Assembly (NCBI RefSeq): GCF_014773225.1
Contig: NZ_JACXAJ010000006.1
Coordinates: 124,001 to 188,000 of the forward strand
Length of the DNA: 64,000 bases
DNA from: Pontibacter aquaedesilientis
Lineage (GTDB): Bacteria; Bacteroidota; Bacteroidia; Cytophagales; Hymenobacteraceae
Direction of reading: 5' to 3'
The notes under the pieces are model-generated. The model was not told the DNA's origin and did no database searches. It worked only from the letters and a program-made list of their open reading frames with translations. Made by a program: the position numbers and the translations under genes. Positions 27,124 through 37,200 of this stretch are shown here, in pieces (the stretch's first letter is position 1; the number at the start of each line of letters is the position of its first letter).

Positions 27124-27831
27124 ATGAAAATCAAATACTCTCTAATTTTCCTCCTTCTCTTCGCCTGCCAGTTTGCGTCTGCTCAATCGCAGGATTCTGC
27201 TTATTCACGACATTCATTAGGTATTACTATCAACCCAATATATGATAACACCTTTAATACAAAACATCCAGTTGCTTATGGCCTACTTTACAGATATCAG
27301 TATGTAACAGCAAATTCAATAAGAATTGGAGTATTTGGTGCTTATGAGAGTAAACATTATACTACAACACTCACACCTCATCCCGCACCGCAAGACACTT
27401 TGATTGCGACAAAATTATTTCAATTTGTAATTGGCCATGAATGGCAATATCAAACCAGCAAATTATTTTCCGTTGGTTACGGTCTTGATCTATCCCCTTA
27501 TGTGATGCGTAGGCACTTTTCTCTTGATAATATTCTTATAGGTGAAAATGTCATTCTTAATGAACAAATAGACAGAAAATATAAGACTATCGGAGTCAAC
27601 TTACAACCTTTCCTCAATTTCAGGTATGAATTATCTCCTAAGCTATACCTTGTTGCTGAATGTAAGGCTTCCCTTGGCTATAGTAGAGAAAGGTACTCTG
27701 CTTCAGGCACATGGGGTGATGTAAACGAGAGCCTAGAGGATAGAGGCGTTTTCACAGGTGGCGCTAAAACAGAAAGGATAAACTCACTCCTACTCCCCTT
27801 AGCATCCCTTCAATTAAATTTCAGACTGTAG
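27124..27831 (+). CDS. Outer-membrane beta-barrel protein, AT-rich gene
   Basis: A 235-residue protein with a signal peptide (cleavage after S-A-Q, about residue 21) and a series of amphipathic aromatic strands (Y-G-L-L-Y-R-Y-Q-Y; L-N-F-R-Y-E-L) ending in L-N-F-R-L. That is a small outer-membrane barrel of unknown family. The gene and its flanks (26900-28100) are clearly AT-richer than the surroundings and nearly lack the iterated octamer, which suggests acquisition. A TATATTCG box 34 bp upstream could serve as the -7 element. Confidence 0.65.
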   Translation: MKIKYSLIFLLLFACQFASAQSQDSAYSRHSLGITINPIYDNTFNTKHPVAYGLLYRYQYVTANSIRIGVFGAYESKHYTTTLTPHPAPQDTLIATKLFQFVIGHEWQYQTSKLFSVGYGLDLSPYVMRRHFSLDNILIGENVILNEQIDRKYKTIGVNLQPFLNFRYELSPKLYLVAECKASLGYSRERYSASGTWGDVNESLEDRGVFTGGAKTERINSLLLPLASLQLNFRL

Positions 27832-27844
27832 AAATCACTCAAAC

Positions 27845-28084
27845 TTGAATATGAAACAGATGTACAAAACAAACTTAACATTAACTCTCAAGTATAGGCT
27901 TCTTTTGGTTCTCTTGCTGACCGCTTACTGCTCTTTCGGCCAGATTGCTGGTTCCACAACGGTCTGCCCTAACGAGGAGGTAACCTATACAGACAGCAGT
28001 GCTCCTGATGGAACCATAACATGGAGTGTTACTGGGGGATTATTTGTAGGCTCAAGCTCAGGAAAAGATGGTAAGGAAGTCTAA
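27845..28084 (+). pseudogene. Truncated N-terminus of a secreted PKD/Ig-like surface protein
   Basis: Only 79 residues: a signal peptide (cleavage after S-F-G) and the opening of an extracellular domain, I-x-G-x-x-x-V-C-P-N-E-E-V-T-Y-T. Large T9SS-exported gliding-type adhesins start their repeat modules this way (x-G-x-x-x-V-C-x-G). The frame stops at 28084 inside the first module with no sorting domain, and rfbC lies convergently 31 bp further. I read it as the remnant of a much longer gene, deleted on its 3' side. Confidence 0.6.
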
Positions 28085-28114
28085 AATCTTGTGTCTATTA
28101 TCTAACGTCTAAAT

Positions 28115-28657
28115 TTAAAACGGCGAGTAAAAATCCTGCAGCAGCGGCAGCACCTCGTCCTTGGGGGAAACCAGCGGATTGGCTATACCCCAGTCTATGC
28201 ACAGGGACGGGTCGTTCCAGAGGATGCCGCCTTCGGATGGCTGGTGGTAATAGTTGGTGCATTTGTAGAGGAAGCTGGTATTCTCCTCCAGTGCCACAAA
28301 ACCGTGCGCGAAGCCTTCCGGGATGTAAAGCATGTTGTGCTGCTTGGCGTCTAATATGCAGGTAGCATGTTGCCCGTAGGTCGGGGAATCTTTGCGGAGA
28401 TCCACTGCCACATCCAGCACACTGCCCGAAGCCACACGCACCAGTTTGCCCTGCGCGAAAGGAGGCTTTTGGAAATGCAGCCCGCGCAGCACGCCTTTCT
28501 TCGACACAGACTCGTTGTCCTGCACGAAAACTGGATTGATACCGAAGGGCTCAAACATCTTCCCGCTATACGTTTCCATAAACCAGCCCCGCTCGTCGCG
28601 GAACACCCGCGGTATAAATTCGATCAGGCCTTCGATGTGATAGGTTTTATGCTCCAT
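28115..28657 (-). CDS. rfbC: dTDP-4-dehydrorhamnose 3,5-epimerase
   Basis: A 180-residue cupin from ATG 28657 (an upstream ATG at 28738 would add a basic non-family head). It epimerises dTDP-4-keto-6-deoxyglucose at C3 and C5 in dTDP-L-rhamnose synthesis. Family marks: F-x-D-E-R-G-W-F-M-E-T-Y, Q-D-N-E-S-V-S-K-K-G-V-L-R-G-L-H-F-Q with the catalytic His, Y-I-P-E-G-F-A-H-G-F and the C-terminal W-N-D-P. Full length. rfbA, B and D are not in the window, so the gene is separated from its usual partners. Confidence 0.93.
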   Translation of the reverse strand: MEHKTYHIEGLIEFIPRVFRDERGWFMETYSGKMFEPFGINPVFVQDNESVSKKGVLRGLHFQKPPFAQGKLVRVASGSVLDVAVDLRKDSPTYGQHATCILDAKQHNMLYIPEGFAHGFVALEENTSFLYKCTNYYHQPSEGGILWNDPSLCIDWGIANPLVSPKDEVLPLLQDFYSPF

Positions 28658-28869
28658 GGCTGGTGACGGGGGTATGCTGTCGCTTTTGTATAAGGCCGGC
28701 AAGTTAGGTTTTTTCACCCTTCTTCTGAAATTTTTCACCTAACTTGCACCTGTTCCGTATGCCCCAAAGTGCTATACCTGCCGCCCTTTGACCAGGGCCG
28801 GGGACAATTACGTAAAAAGACCCAAGCCCAAAATAAGGCTTACCTAATCGCTTCGCTTAACATCTGAAA

Positions 28870-30075
28870 ATGGGTAAACAAAAATACTACGAAACCGCCA
28901 AGCCTCAGGAAACTGCCGTGCTGGTGGCCGTGCCCGGTTACAAACAAACCGACGAACAAACCAACGAGTACCTCGACGAACTGGCCTTCCTCACCGAAAC
29001 AGCCGGCGCCGTGTCCATGAAGCGCTTCGTGCAGAAGCTCGACAAGCCCGACACCCGCACCTTTGTGGGAAGCGGCAAACTCGAAGAAATACAAGCTTAT
29101 GTGAAAGAGCATAACATCGACATGGTGATCTTCGACGATGACCTGAGCCCTTCGCAGGTGCGTAACATTGAGCGCGAACTGCAGGTCAAGATCGTGGACA
29201 GGAGCTTACTGATTCTCGACATCTTCGCGTTACGTGCCAAATCGGCACAGGCGCACACACAGGTAGAGCTGGCCCAGTACCAGTACCTGTTGCCCCGCCT
29301 GACCAACCTCTGGACTCACCTTTCCAAGCAAAAGGGTGGTATCGGTATGAAGGGTCCGGGTGAAACCGAGATCGAGACTGACCGTCGTATCGTGCGCGAC
29401 AAGATCTCTTTGCTGCGCGAGCGACTGGAGAAAATCGAGAAACAGAACTTCGAGCAACGCAAGTCCCGTGCAGGTATGGTGCGTGTGGCCTTGGTGGGGT
29501 ATACCAACGTGGGCAAGTCCACGCTCATGAACCTGCTCTCCAAGTCCGACGTGTTTGCCGAGAACAAGCTGTTTGCTACAGTGGATGCCACAGTACGCAA
29601 AGTCGTGCTCGACAATATTCCGTTCCTGCTCTCCGACACGGTAGGGTTTATCCGCAAATTGCCTACTAAATTAATTGAGGCCTTCAAGTCCACGCTCGAC
29701 GAGATTCGCGAGGCCGATCTGCTGGTGCACGTCGTGGATGTGTCGCACCCTTCTTTTGAGGATCACATTGCCGTGGTGAACAACACCCTGCTCGACATCA
29801 AATCGGCCGACAAACCGGTCTTGCTGGTATTCAACAAAATAGACCAGTACCTGGAGCAGCGGGAGCAGGAATTGAAAGAGGAAGAGGCAGGAGGCGAGGA
29901 AACATCTCAGGCACGTCCCTCCATTGAGGACTTAAAGGCTACCTACATGGCCAAGATGCATGCCCCTGCCCTGTTTATCTCCGCAACTAACCGCATCAAC
30001 ATCGACGAGCTGCGAGCTGAGCTGCAGCGCCGCGTGGCAGAGATTCATTTCGAGCGGTACCCAAACAACGTTTAA
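28870..30075 (+). CDS. hflX: Ribosome-associated GTPase HflX
   Basis: A 401-residue HflX. The N-terminal glycine-rich nucleotide-binding domain holds T-F-V-G-S-G-K-L-E-E-I and the linker G-P-G-E-T-E-I-E-T-D-R-R. The GTPase domain carries G1 G-Y-T-N-V-G-K-S-T (about 210), G3 D-T-V-G-F-I-R-K-L-P and N-K-I-D. HflX splits stalled or heat-damaged ribosomes in other bacteria. An acidic insert (E-E-E-A-G-G-E-E) lies after the N-K-I-D motif. Followed by a terminator. Confidence 0.96.
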   Translation: MGKQKYYETAKPQETAVLVAVPGYKQTDEQTNEYLDELAFLTETAGAVSMKRFVQKLDKPDTRTFVGSGKLEEIQAYVKEHNIDMVIFDDDLSPSQVRNIERELQVKIVDRSLLILDIFALRAKSAQAHTQVELAQYQYLLPRLTNLWTHLSKQKGGIGMKGPGETEIETDRRIVRDKISLLRERLEKIEKQNFEQRKSRAGMVRVALVGYTNVGKSTLMNLLSKSDVFAENKLFATVDATVRKVVLDNIPFLLSDTVGFIRKLPTKLIEAFKSTLDEIREADLLVHVVDVSHPSFEDHIAVVNNTLLDIKSADKPVLLVFNKIDQYLEQREQELKEEEAGGEETSQARPSIEDLKATYMAKMHAPALFISATNRINIDELRAELQRRVAEIHFERYPNNV

Positions 30076-30093
30076 AACTCACCCCCATACATT

Positions 30094-30131
30094 TGAAAAG
30101 GGAACGGTCCAGTTTGGGCAGTTCCCTTTTC
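30094..30131 (+). terminator. Terminator after hflX
   Basis: GAAAAGGGAAC (30095-30105) pairs with GTTCCCTTTTC (30121-30131). Confidence 0.75.
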
Positions 30132-30300
30132 TGGTTTTAAGCTGTTTGTAACTGTACTGCTATACCTTGCAAGGCCCGCAAAGTGCACTTCTCGCCACCT
30201 CTCCACAACCATTTTCGCGCGCTTGCAGTAAACACCTTGCATAGCGGCCGCACTATGTACCAAGCGCCCCGCTATACCCTTTTCCGAAAGAGAAAACCTT

Positions 30301-30795
30301 ATGAAGACCTTGTATATTATGCGTCATGCAAAGTCCAGCTGGAAGTTTGAAGAGCTGAGCGACCATGACCGACCACTGAACAAGCGCGGCCGTACCGATG
30401 CCCCCATGATGGGACAGGAGCTAGCCGCCAACAACGCAAAACTAGAGCTCATCCTGTCTAGCCCGGCGGTGCGGGCTATCTCTACGGCCTCCCTGGTGGG
30501 GCACGAACTTGGCTTCGATGCCGACGACATTGTGGTGGACGACCGCATCTATGGTGCCAGTGCGAAAGATTTGCTCGAGATAGTCCGCGAAGCACCCGCC
30601 GATGTGGACTCTATGATGATTGTGGGCCACAACGAGCCCATCTCGGAGTTTGCCAACATGGTTTCGCCCAAACACATCGCCAGCATGCCCACAGCCGGGG
30701 TGGTGGCGCTGCGCTTCGACTGCGAGAGCTGGCACGACATAAAGCGCGACAATGCAGAGCTGCTGTTCTACGACACACCCAAAAGCCACAAATAA
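30301..30795 (+). CDS. sixA: SixA-type histidine phosphatase
   Basis: A 164-residue histidine phosphatase-superfamily protein with the catalytic R-H in I-M-R-H-A-K-S-S-W (residues 6-14), a second active-site patch S-S-P-A-V-R-A and the G-H-N-E-P His near residue 108. SixA removes phosphate from histidine phosphotransfer proteins in E. coli; related enzymes act on small molecules. It lies 95 bp before ppk1 on the same strand, an arrangement that points to a role in phosphate or polyphosphate balance rather than in two-component signalling (inference). Confidence 0.87.
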   Translation: MKTLYIMRHAKSSWKFEELSDHDRPLNKRGRTDAPMMGQELAANNAKLELILSSPAVRAISTASLVGHELGFDADDIVVDDRIYGASAKDLLEIVREAPADVDSMMIVGHNEPISEFANMVSPKHIASMPTAGVVALRFDCESWHDIKRDNAELLFYDTPKSHK

Positions 30796-30890
30796 CATAG
30801 CATGGCGGCGCAGCAAGGCCAACCCCATACCCTCTGCTGCCCCCTGACACTTTTATACCCAGCGCCCCGCATCGGGCAACACACTCAACC

Positions 30891-32993
30891 ATGGATACTA
30901 ATACAAAAGATAAAGCCACTGCCACAGCACCCCTGATCAACCGTGAACTCAGCTGGCTGGCGTTCAATTATCGGGTGCTGCAGGAAGCCAAAGACCGCAC
31001 TGTTCCCCTGCTGGAACGCGTGAAGTTCATGGCCATATTCTCCGCTAACCTGGACGAGTACTTCAAGGTACGGGTAGCCACACTCAAACGCCTGATCAAA
31101 CTGAACAAAAAGACCCGTGACAAACTTGCCGAAGACCCCGCCGATACCTTTGGGCAGGTGATGCAGGAGGTACGCCGCCAGCAGGAAGAGTTCGGACAGG
31201 TGTTTCGGGATGGCATACTGGCGGATCTGCGCCATAACAACATCAACCTGCTCACAGAAAGCGAGCTGAACCCGGAGCAACAGAAATTCGTGCAAGATTA
31301 CTTTGCCGAACACATACAGCCCCATATTCTGCCGCTCTTGCTCGACGACACCGAGACGCACTTTTTCCTGAAAGACCAAACGGTATACCTGGGCGTGCAC
31401 CTTTTCGACCCGACGGAGAAAGACCTGAAGCTGGAGCGCTTTTCCATGCTGGAGATACCGACCAAAAAACACGGTGGCCGTTTCGTCAAGTTGCCTACCG
31501 TAGGCGATCAGCGCTATGTCATGTTCATCGACGATGTGATTCGCTTTTGCCTGCCTGCGCTATACCCTAACTACAGCCGCTTTGAGGCACATGCCGTGAA
31601 AGTGTCGCGCGATGCCGAACTGGATATAGAAGAGGAAGTGTCCGGCAACCTGATGGCCAAGATCAAGAAGAGCGTGCAGAAGCGGGAAGAAGGCTATCCG
31701 GCCCGTCTACTTTTTGACCCCGAGACACCTAAGGCTATGCTGGACGCCATAATGGCCCATACCGGCATTTCGGAGGATGAGTTGGTGGAAGGTAGCAAGT
31801 ATCACAACTTCCGCGACTTCTTCCAGTTCCCCGACTTTAACCTGCCGGACCTGAAGTATACGCCCCAGCCAACGCTGGTGCATCCGCTACTGGAGAAGGA
31901 AGAGAGCCTGATCACGGCCATGCAAAAGCAGGACTACATCGTGCACTACCCTTACCAGTCCTTCGACTATGTGCTGCGCCTGTTTGATGAGGCGGCCAAA
32001 GACCCTAAGGTAACTGCCATGAGCGCCACCCTCTACCGTGTTGCCGAGAACTCGGCCATTGCCAAATCGCTGGTAAAGGCTGCCAAAAACGGTAAGCTGG
32101 TGACGGTGGTGGTGGAGTTGAAGGCACGCTTCGATGAAGAGTCCAATATCTTCTGGGCCGGCAAACTGCAGAAGGCCGGGGCTAACGTAATATTGGGCGT
32201 TCCTGACCTGAAAGTGCATACCAAGCTGGGCCTGATCACCCGGAACGAAGACGGCAAACTGGTAAATTACGCCTACCTGAGCACAGGCAACTACAACGAG
32301 GATACCTCCAAGATCTACTGCGACCATGCGCTATTCACCTCCAACAAGGAAATCACACAGGATGTAGAGCAGGTGTTCAACTTTTTCATAGACCGACAGC
32401 ATGACAAGGAGTTCAAGCAACTGCTGATGGCCCCTATTAACATGCGCGACCGGTTCGTGGAGCTGATCAACAGGGAGATGAAGCACGCCAAGCAAGGCAA
32501 GCCTGCCTCCATGATCCTCAAGATGAATGCCCTGCAGGACGAGCGCATCATCAAGAAACTGTACGCCGCCAGCCAGGCTGGCGTGAAAATAGAGCTGATC
32601 GTGCGGGGCATTTGCTGCCTGGTGCCTGGCGTGGAAGGGCTAAGCGAGAACATCCGGGTGCGCAGCATCGTGGACCGCTACCTGGAGCATGCAAGGGTTT
32701 ACATTTTCCACAACAACGGCAACGTGCAATACTATGTGGCTTCCGCCGACTGGATGACCCGCAACCTGAGCCGCCGCGTGGAAGTGGCTTTTCCGCTGCT
32801 GCAGAAGGACATCGTCGAGCAGGTCCGCAACATCATTGACCTGCAACTGGCCGACGATACCAAAGCCCGCGACATCAACAACGCCTATATGGAGCACGCC
32901 ACCCTTACCCATACCCGCTCCCAGTACGCTACCTACGAGTACCTGCGTGGGCTTATTCCGGAGGGCATGGAGCCTACCAAAAAGAAAAAATAA
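30891..32993 (+). CDS. ppk1: Polyphosphate kinase 1
   Basis: A 700-residue PPK1 that reversibly polymerises the gamma-phosphate of ATP into polyphosphate. Domains: N-terminal L-I-N-R-E-L-S-W-L-A-F-N-x-R-V, the head domain, and two PLD-like C-terminal domains. The autophosphorylated His is in K-V-H-T-K-L-G-L-I. The second conserved patch is S-T-G-N-Y-N-E-D-T-S, and the C2 domain has R-G-I-C-C-L-V-P-G. Length is normal. With sixA upstream and two outer-membrane/phosphatase genes downstream, the region has a phosphate theme. A terminator follows. Confidence 0.96.
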   Translation: MDTNTKDKATATAPLINRELSWLAFNYRVLQEAKDRTVPLLERVKFMAIFSANLDEYFKVRVATLKRLIKLNKKTRDKLAEDPADTFGQVMQEVRRQQEEFGQVFRDGILADLRHNNINLLTESELNPEQQKFVQDYFAEHIQPHILPLLLDDTETHFFLKDQTVYLGVHLFDPTEKDLKLERFSMLEIPTKKHGGRFVKLPTVGDQRYVMFIDDVIRFCLPALYPNYSRFEAHAVKVSRDAELDIEEEVSGNLMAKIKKSVQKREEGYPARLLFDPETPKAMLDAIMAHTGISEDELVEGSKYHNFRDFFQFPDFNLPDLKYTPQPTLVHPLLEKEESLITAMQKQDYIVHYPYQSFDYVLRLFDEAAKDPKVTAMSATLYRVAENSAIAKSLVKAAKNGKLVTVVVELKARFDEESNIFWAGKLQKAGANVILGVPDLKVHTKLGLITRNEDGKLVNYAYLSTGNYNEDTSKIYCDHALFTSNKEITQDVEQVFNFFIDRQHDKEFKQLLMAPINMRDRFVELINREMKHAKQGKPASMILKMNALQDERIIKKLYAASQAGVKIELIVRGICCLVPGVEGLSENIRVRSIVDRYLEHARVYIFHNNGNVQYYVASADWMTRNLSRRVEVAFPLLQKDIVEQVRNIIDLQLADDTKARDINNAYMEHATLTHTRSQYATYEYLRGLIPEGMEPTKKKK

Positions 32994-33018
32994 GTATAAG
33001 GCAAACGCATAACACAAA

Positions 33019-33057
33019 AAGGCCCGGGATGCTATACCTGCAACCCGGGCCTTCTTT
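33019..33057 (+). terminator. Terminator after ppk1, with an octamer in the loop
   Basis: AAGGCCCGGG (33019-33028) pairs with CCCGGGCCTT (33044-33053), T-rich tail. The loop carries GCTATACCTG. The stem is perfect in both directions, so it may also serve the convergent barrel gene. Confidence 0.9.
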
Positions 33058-33073
33058 CTTTCTATACCTGATG

Positions 33074-34123
33074 TTACTTGTTGCGGCTACGCTCCAGGAG
33101 CTTGCGTGGTGGCACGGCATACAGCTCTATGGCGACATACCCGGCACCAGCCAGGGAGTTCTTAATAAGCTCATCCCGAGAGCCTATGTCATCGAATGCG
33201 CGGTGGCGGTAGTATTGCCGGAAGCCTCCTTCAACAGCAAACCACAGGAAATCGTAAATTTCCTGCTCCAGTCGTAGCAGGCCTTTTATATCAGTGCGTC
33301 GCAATTCAATGTCGTTGAACTGCGAGAGCGGCGGCTCGCTGGCAAATAGGTTGTAGCTGGCCCCCTCTATCCTATACCCGGTGTAAAGCAGGGTCTTTTC
33401 GGATACATTGTAGCGCAGCCGCAGGTTGGCTGGGAAGATGGACTCTACGCCCCAGCGGTCGTTGAAGGTGCGGTTGTACATAATGCCCGGGAAAATGCGC
33501 TGCCGCCCAAAGGTATAGCCATACTGCAGGCCAATACCCCAGGCAAAGTCCGGGGTGCGTTTCCAGCCATAGGCTACGTCCAGGTTGGTTTTCAGGTAGT
33601 CTGATATGCTGATGTTGTCGCGGGTATAGTCGCCGTTGAGTTCGCCCTTGGCCCGCACCAGCATAAACCGGACTTCGTCAAAGGAATGCAGAAGAGCCAG
33701 CTGCAGGCCAAGACTCTTCAGGTTCTTATCCTCCAGGTTGCGGTACAGGCTGTAGGAGGCAGGTGACACGTTCTCAAAATTGAACTCCTCGAACTTGTGG
33801 TCTATACCCAGAATCAGCTTGGTTTGGGGTTTGTTCATGACAGGAGCCAGCGCCCGCACAAAAAACTTATTGTGCCGCCGTACCCGCGCACTGCCATTGC
33901 CCACCTCCGGGTTGTCCGACTCCGACTCAATATCAAACTGCGGCAGACGCTCATAGCCGATCACGATGCCACGGCTCTTGCCCATGCCCCTTACACCGGG
34001 GCTGGCGTATTCGATGGTTTGCTTCTGCAGATCTGTGAGATCCCGCCCAGTTTCCTGGGCCATTGCCTGCTCCCCCCAAACGAACAGGGGCAGCAGGAGT
34101 AATTTTGGTAAAGATAATTTCAT
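33074..34123 (-). CDS. Outer-membrane beta-barrel protein (DUF6268-like)
   Basis: About 349 residues from M-K-L-S-L-P-K (34123), with a signal peptide cleaved after A-M-A-Q. The mature region begins with a plug-like stretch and continues as about 14 alternating strands rich in Y, R, F and G (F-A-W-G-I-G-L-Q-Y-G-Y-T-F-G). I assign it loosely to the DUF6268 barrels, with moderate confidence. It lies downstream of the phosphoesterase-barrel gene on the same strand but behind a terminator. Confidence 0.65.
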   Translation of the reverse strand: MKLSLPKLLLLPLFVWGEQAMAQETGRDLTDLQKQTIEYASPGVRGMGKSRGIVIGYERLPQFDIESESDNPEVGNGSARVRRHNKFFVRALAPVMNKPQTKLILGIDHKFEEFNFENVSPASYSLYRNLEDKNLKSLGLQLALLHSFDEVRFMLVRAKGELNGDYTRDNISISDYLKTNLDVAYGWKRTPDFAWGIGLQYGYTFGRQRIFPGIMYNRTFNDRWGVESIFPANLRLRYNVSEKTLLYTGYRIEGASYNLFASEPPLSQFNDIELRRTDIKGLLRLEQEIYDFLWFAVEGGFRQYYRHRAFDDIGSRDELIKNSLAGAGYVAIELYAVPPRKLLERSRNK

Positions 34124-34156
34124 AGTTTGGTGCAAATATTAGCTGGCTGTAAAAGC

Positions 34157-34186
34157 AAAAAGTGCCGCTTGCCACGGCACTTTTTC
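34157..34186 (-). terminator. Terminator of the phosphoesterase-barrel gene
   Basis: AAAAAGTGCCG (34157-34167) and CGGCACTTTTT (34175-34185); works on the minus strand after the stop at 34206. Confidence 0.88.
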
Positions 34187-34205
34187 TATACGATTTACAA
34201 TGGGT

Positions 34206-37200
34206 TTAGAATAAAAAGCCAAAGCTTAAGTTCCAGAGCCTGTCTACATCGCCTTTGGCATATGTCAGCGCCACTACGTTTTTATTCATGATGTCGGCCC
34301 AAATGCCGCCACCTATACCTGTGTGCAGGTTGCGCAGAAAACCGCTGCGATCGTCGCCATCGTAATATACGCGCCCTACGTCATACAGGCCTAAAACACC
34401 CAGCTTTCCGGGAGTAATGTACAGGTTGAAATCGAACAGCGCCAGGCGGGCCTCGGCATTGGCAAAAACATAGCTGCGGCCTGCAAAACGTGTGCGGCGA
34501 TATCCACGCAGATTATCCATGCCCCCCAGCGTATTGGCCTGGTAGAAGCGGAAATCACCGAAGTTGTGCGCTGCCCCCAGGCGGCCTGCCCATGTCAGCT
34601 GGAACGGGAAGTTAGGACTCAGGTAGAAGACGAACTCCGAACTGACGTGCGTATAGCTTAGCCCTTCTCCATCGGTCTGCTTGTTGTAACTGATGCGGTT
34701 GTGCGAGCGCATGCCAATGCGTGGGTTCTTTTGGTTGCCCTCCCCCAATACATCCATGTTCGCGAAGGCCATCATCCCGACATAGTGCTGCGACTCAAAC
34801 CGATTCTCTTCAAAGTCATAGGAGCCTGCCTCCAAACGGCCATTCAGCGCCTCGTTCACCAGGAAGGTTTCCTTCTCAGAGTTTACCACCCTGAAGCGGT
34901 CGTAGGTAGGCCCAAAACCAATTTTGAAGAAGGGCGCCAGGTTGTTGTTGAGAGTCGTCCCGACATTCACCCGTTTGAAACGCACGCGGTAGAAGGAGTC
35001 ATCCAGCCCGTCCTGTTGCCTGGTGTCGTTGCCGTAGCCATAGAAGTTGCGCTGGTACTGCGGGCCTTGTATGGCGGCATTCACCCCAATGTTCCAATTC
35101 CCGAAAACCTGCATGATGTCGCCTTTGTAGCGCACGTTGAAGGAGTTGGTGTAGAAGGCGTAGTTTCCTTCCAGAATGTGCTCCGCGGCAAAAGGCGCAT
35201 TGCGGAACTTGTGCGTGCGAACCAGCACGCCGCCTCCCACAAACGGCCCATCATCCACGTTGTACTCAAACGACAGCCGCGGCCCCCAGTAAGGCAGCTT
35301 GTGGTTGTCGCGGTCATAGAAATTCACGTCAGGCGAAATGCTCGTTCTGTCTTTGGTTTCAGGTCCGAAGATGAACTTATTGCCCTCTTCGGTGTCGTAC
35401 ACCACGGTGTGCTTTTTTATACCTGCTACACGCGACTTGTCCGTGATGATGTCTTCGTCATTGCCCCCGATAATGCGCACCAGTATACCTTTGTTCACAT
35501 CCCCGGTTACCTCGAACTGGTCTTTGCCACGCTGCCCGTAAAGGCGCAACTCTTTGGTTTCGGAGGTATAAAAGGTGCGTTTAAAAAGTGTGTCGAGCAG
35601 CTCTCCTTCTTTATTGATTTTGTATACCGTCAGGTGCGTCTCGTCATCATTGAGTCTGTTTACAATAAAGCGCTCGTGCTTGTCGCTGCCGGCCACATCC
35701 ACCATAGAAGATATGTGCTCGTAGTAGGCCTCGGCGGCCTGGGCCAGCTTGTCGCGGCGTGACCTGAGCTTCGCCTTGATTTCTTCGCCGGAGATGGCTT
35801 GCACGCTTTCCGGCCATTGTGCAATTGCCTCTTCAATCACCTGATCTGTCACGCCGGCCTTTATTTCTTCAGCAATGCGCACCCACTCCTGCCGCGTAAT
35901 GGCGGGTGTGAATGTACGGTCGATGGTAAGGGCGCTCAGGTTGAGCCCAACAATGTCACGGAAATCGTAGCCGAAGTTCTGCACGTTTCGCACACCCCAC
36001 TTGCGAGTGGCCAACCAAGGTATAATACCGTCTGCTTTGAAGAACACCTGGTCACGGTCTTCGGGCACAGGGGTGTATACCTTGCCACTGTCGGTCTTCT
36101 CCTCTCTCCAGCGCCACTGCCCCTCATGCCGGTCCCAGTCACCTACCAGCATATCGAACAGGCGTGCCCGCACGAAGGCTTGCTGATCGACTTTGTTGTC
36201 GTTGTCCTGACGCAGTTCCTTCAGCACCTTGTCGGTGCCTACCAGGTTCTCGGCAAAGCCCAGGCTGGCCACGTCTTCGTGGTTCTCATCGGCGTCTTCT
36301 TCCAAAAAGGCCAGTGTGTTGCTGAATTCATCTATGTACTGGCGCAGGTAGGGCGTCTGTGGGATATATACCAGCTTCGGGTTGGTATGGTAAACGCCTG
36401 CGCCATCTGCCAGTTTAGGTATAGCCAGCGACCCATAGGGGTGCTGCGCCGAAATCTGGTCTTGCAGCAGGGCTTTGGCTGCCGTTTGTCGCAAATACTC
36501 CGGCAAGGCCAGGGTCGGGTCTTTGTCTACGGTGCGCAAGGTATACTCACGCGCTTCCGGGTTACGCACCTTCAGGGAGGCCGTTTGCTTGCCGCCGCCT
36601 TTTTGGTAAGGGGTCAGGCCGCCCATTTCGTTTCGCATGTCCAGCAACGGCACTTCTACCGGTGCTGCCCACTCCTGGCGGTAGTGCTCGCCCAGCAAGG
36701 TACGGCGCAGGCCCTTGGCCACATAGTTGTCGTTGGCTGCCACCACAATGGTGCTGTCGGCATAATTGGTTTCGTCTACAACAGCTTCTCTCCTTCGGCG
36801 CGGTTCCTTGGCGTACAAGGGTGTTCTGAAGGTCATGGTGCCTTCTGAGCCATCGCCTTCGGGTGTCCAGTACTCCACCCAGGCTTCCCCGTTGGTGTAG
36901 TAGAGTAATTTGGCAAAACCTTTTACTTCGTGGGTATACATCGCCTCGCCGCCGGGCTTCACATGCTGCGTCTTGCAGCCCGAGCCGCTTACTATGTGGG
37001 CCAGTTTGTTGTGCTTGAAGTGCTGCAGGGAGTGTTCATGCCCGGCAGCATACACGATGTTATCGTACTTGTCAAAGATATTCAGCATACCCTCTATGTA
37101 GGCCTGGTAGCGTGGGTGCGGTATGTCCTGCAGAATGCCGCCATATTTGCGGGCAAACGGATAGATTGACCCGATAACCGGCAGGGGCAGGTATATCCAG

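Noticed and set aside
34701..36848. Two long plus-strand frames in the phosphoesterase-barrel gene
   Set aside because: Antisense shadows of an undoubted 1262-residue gene with all its motifs intact.
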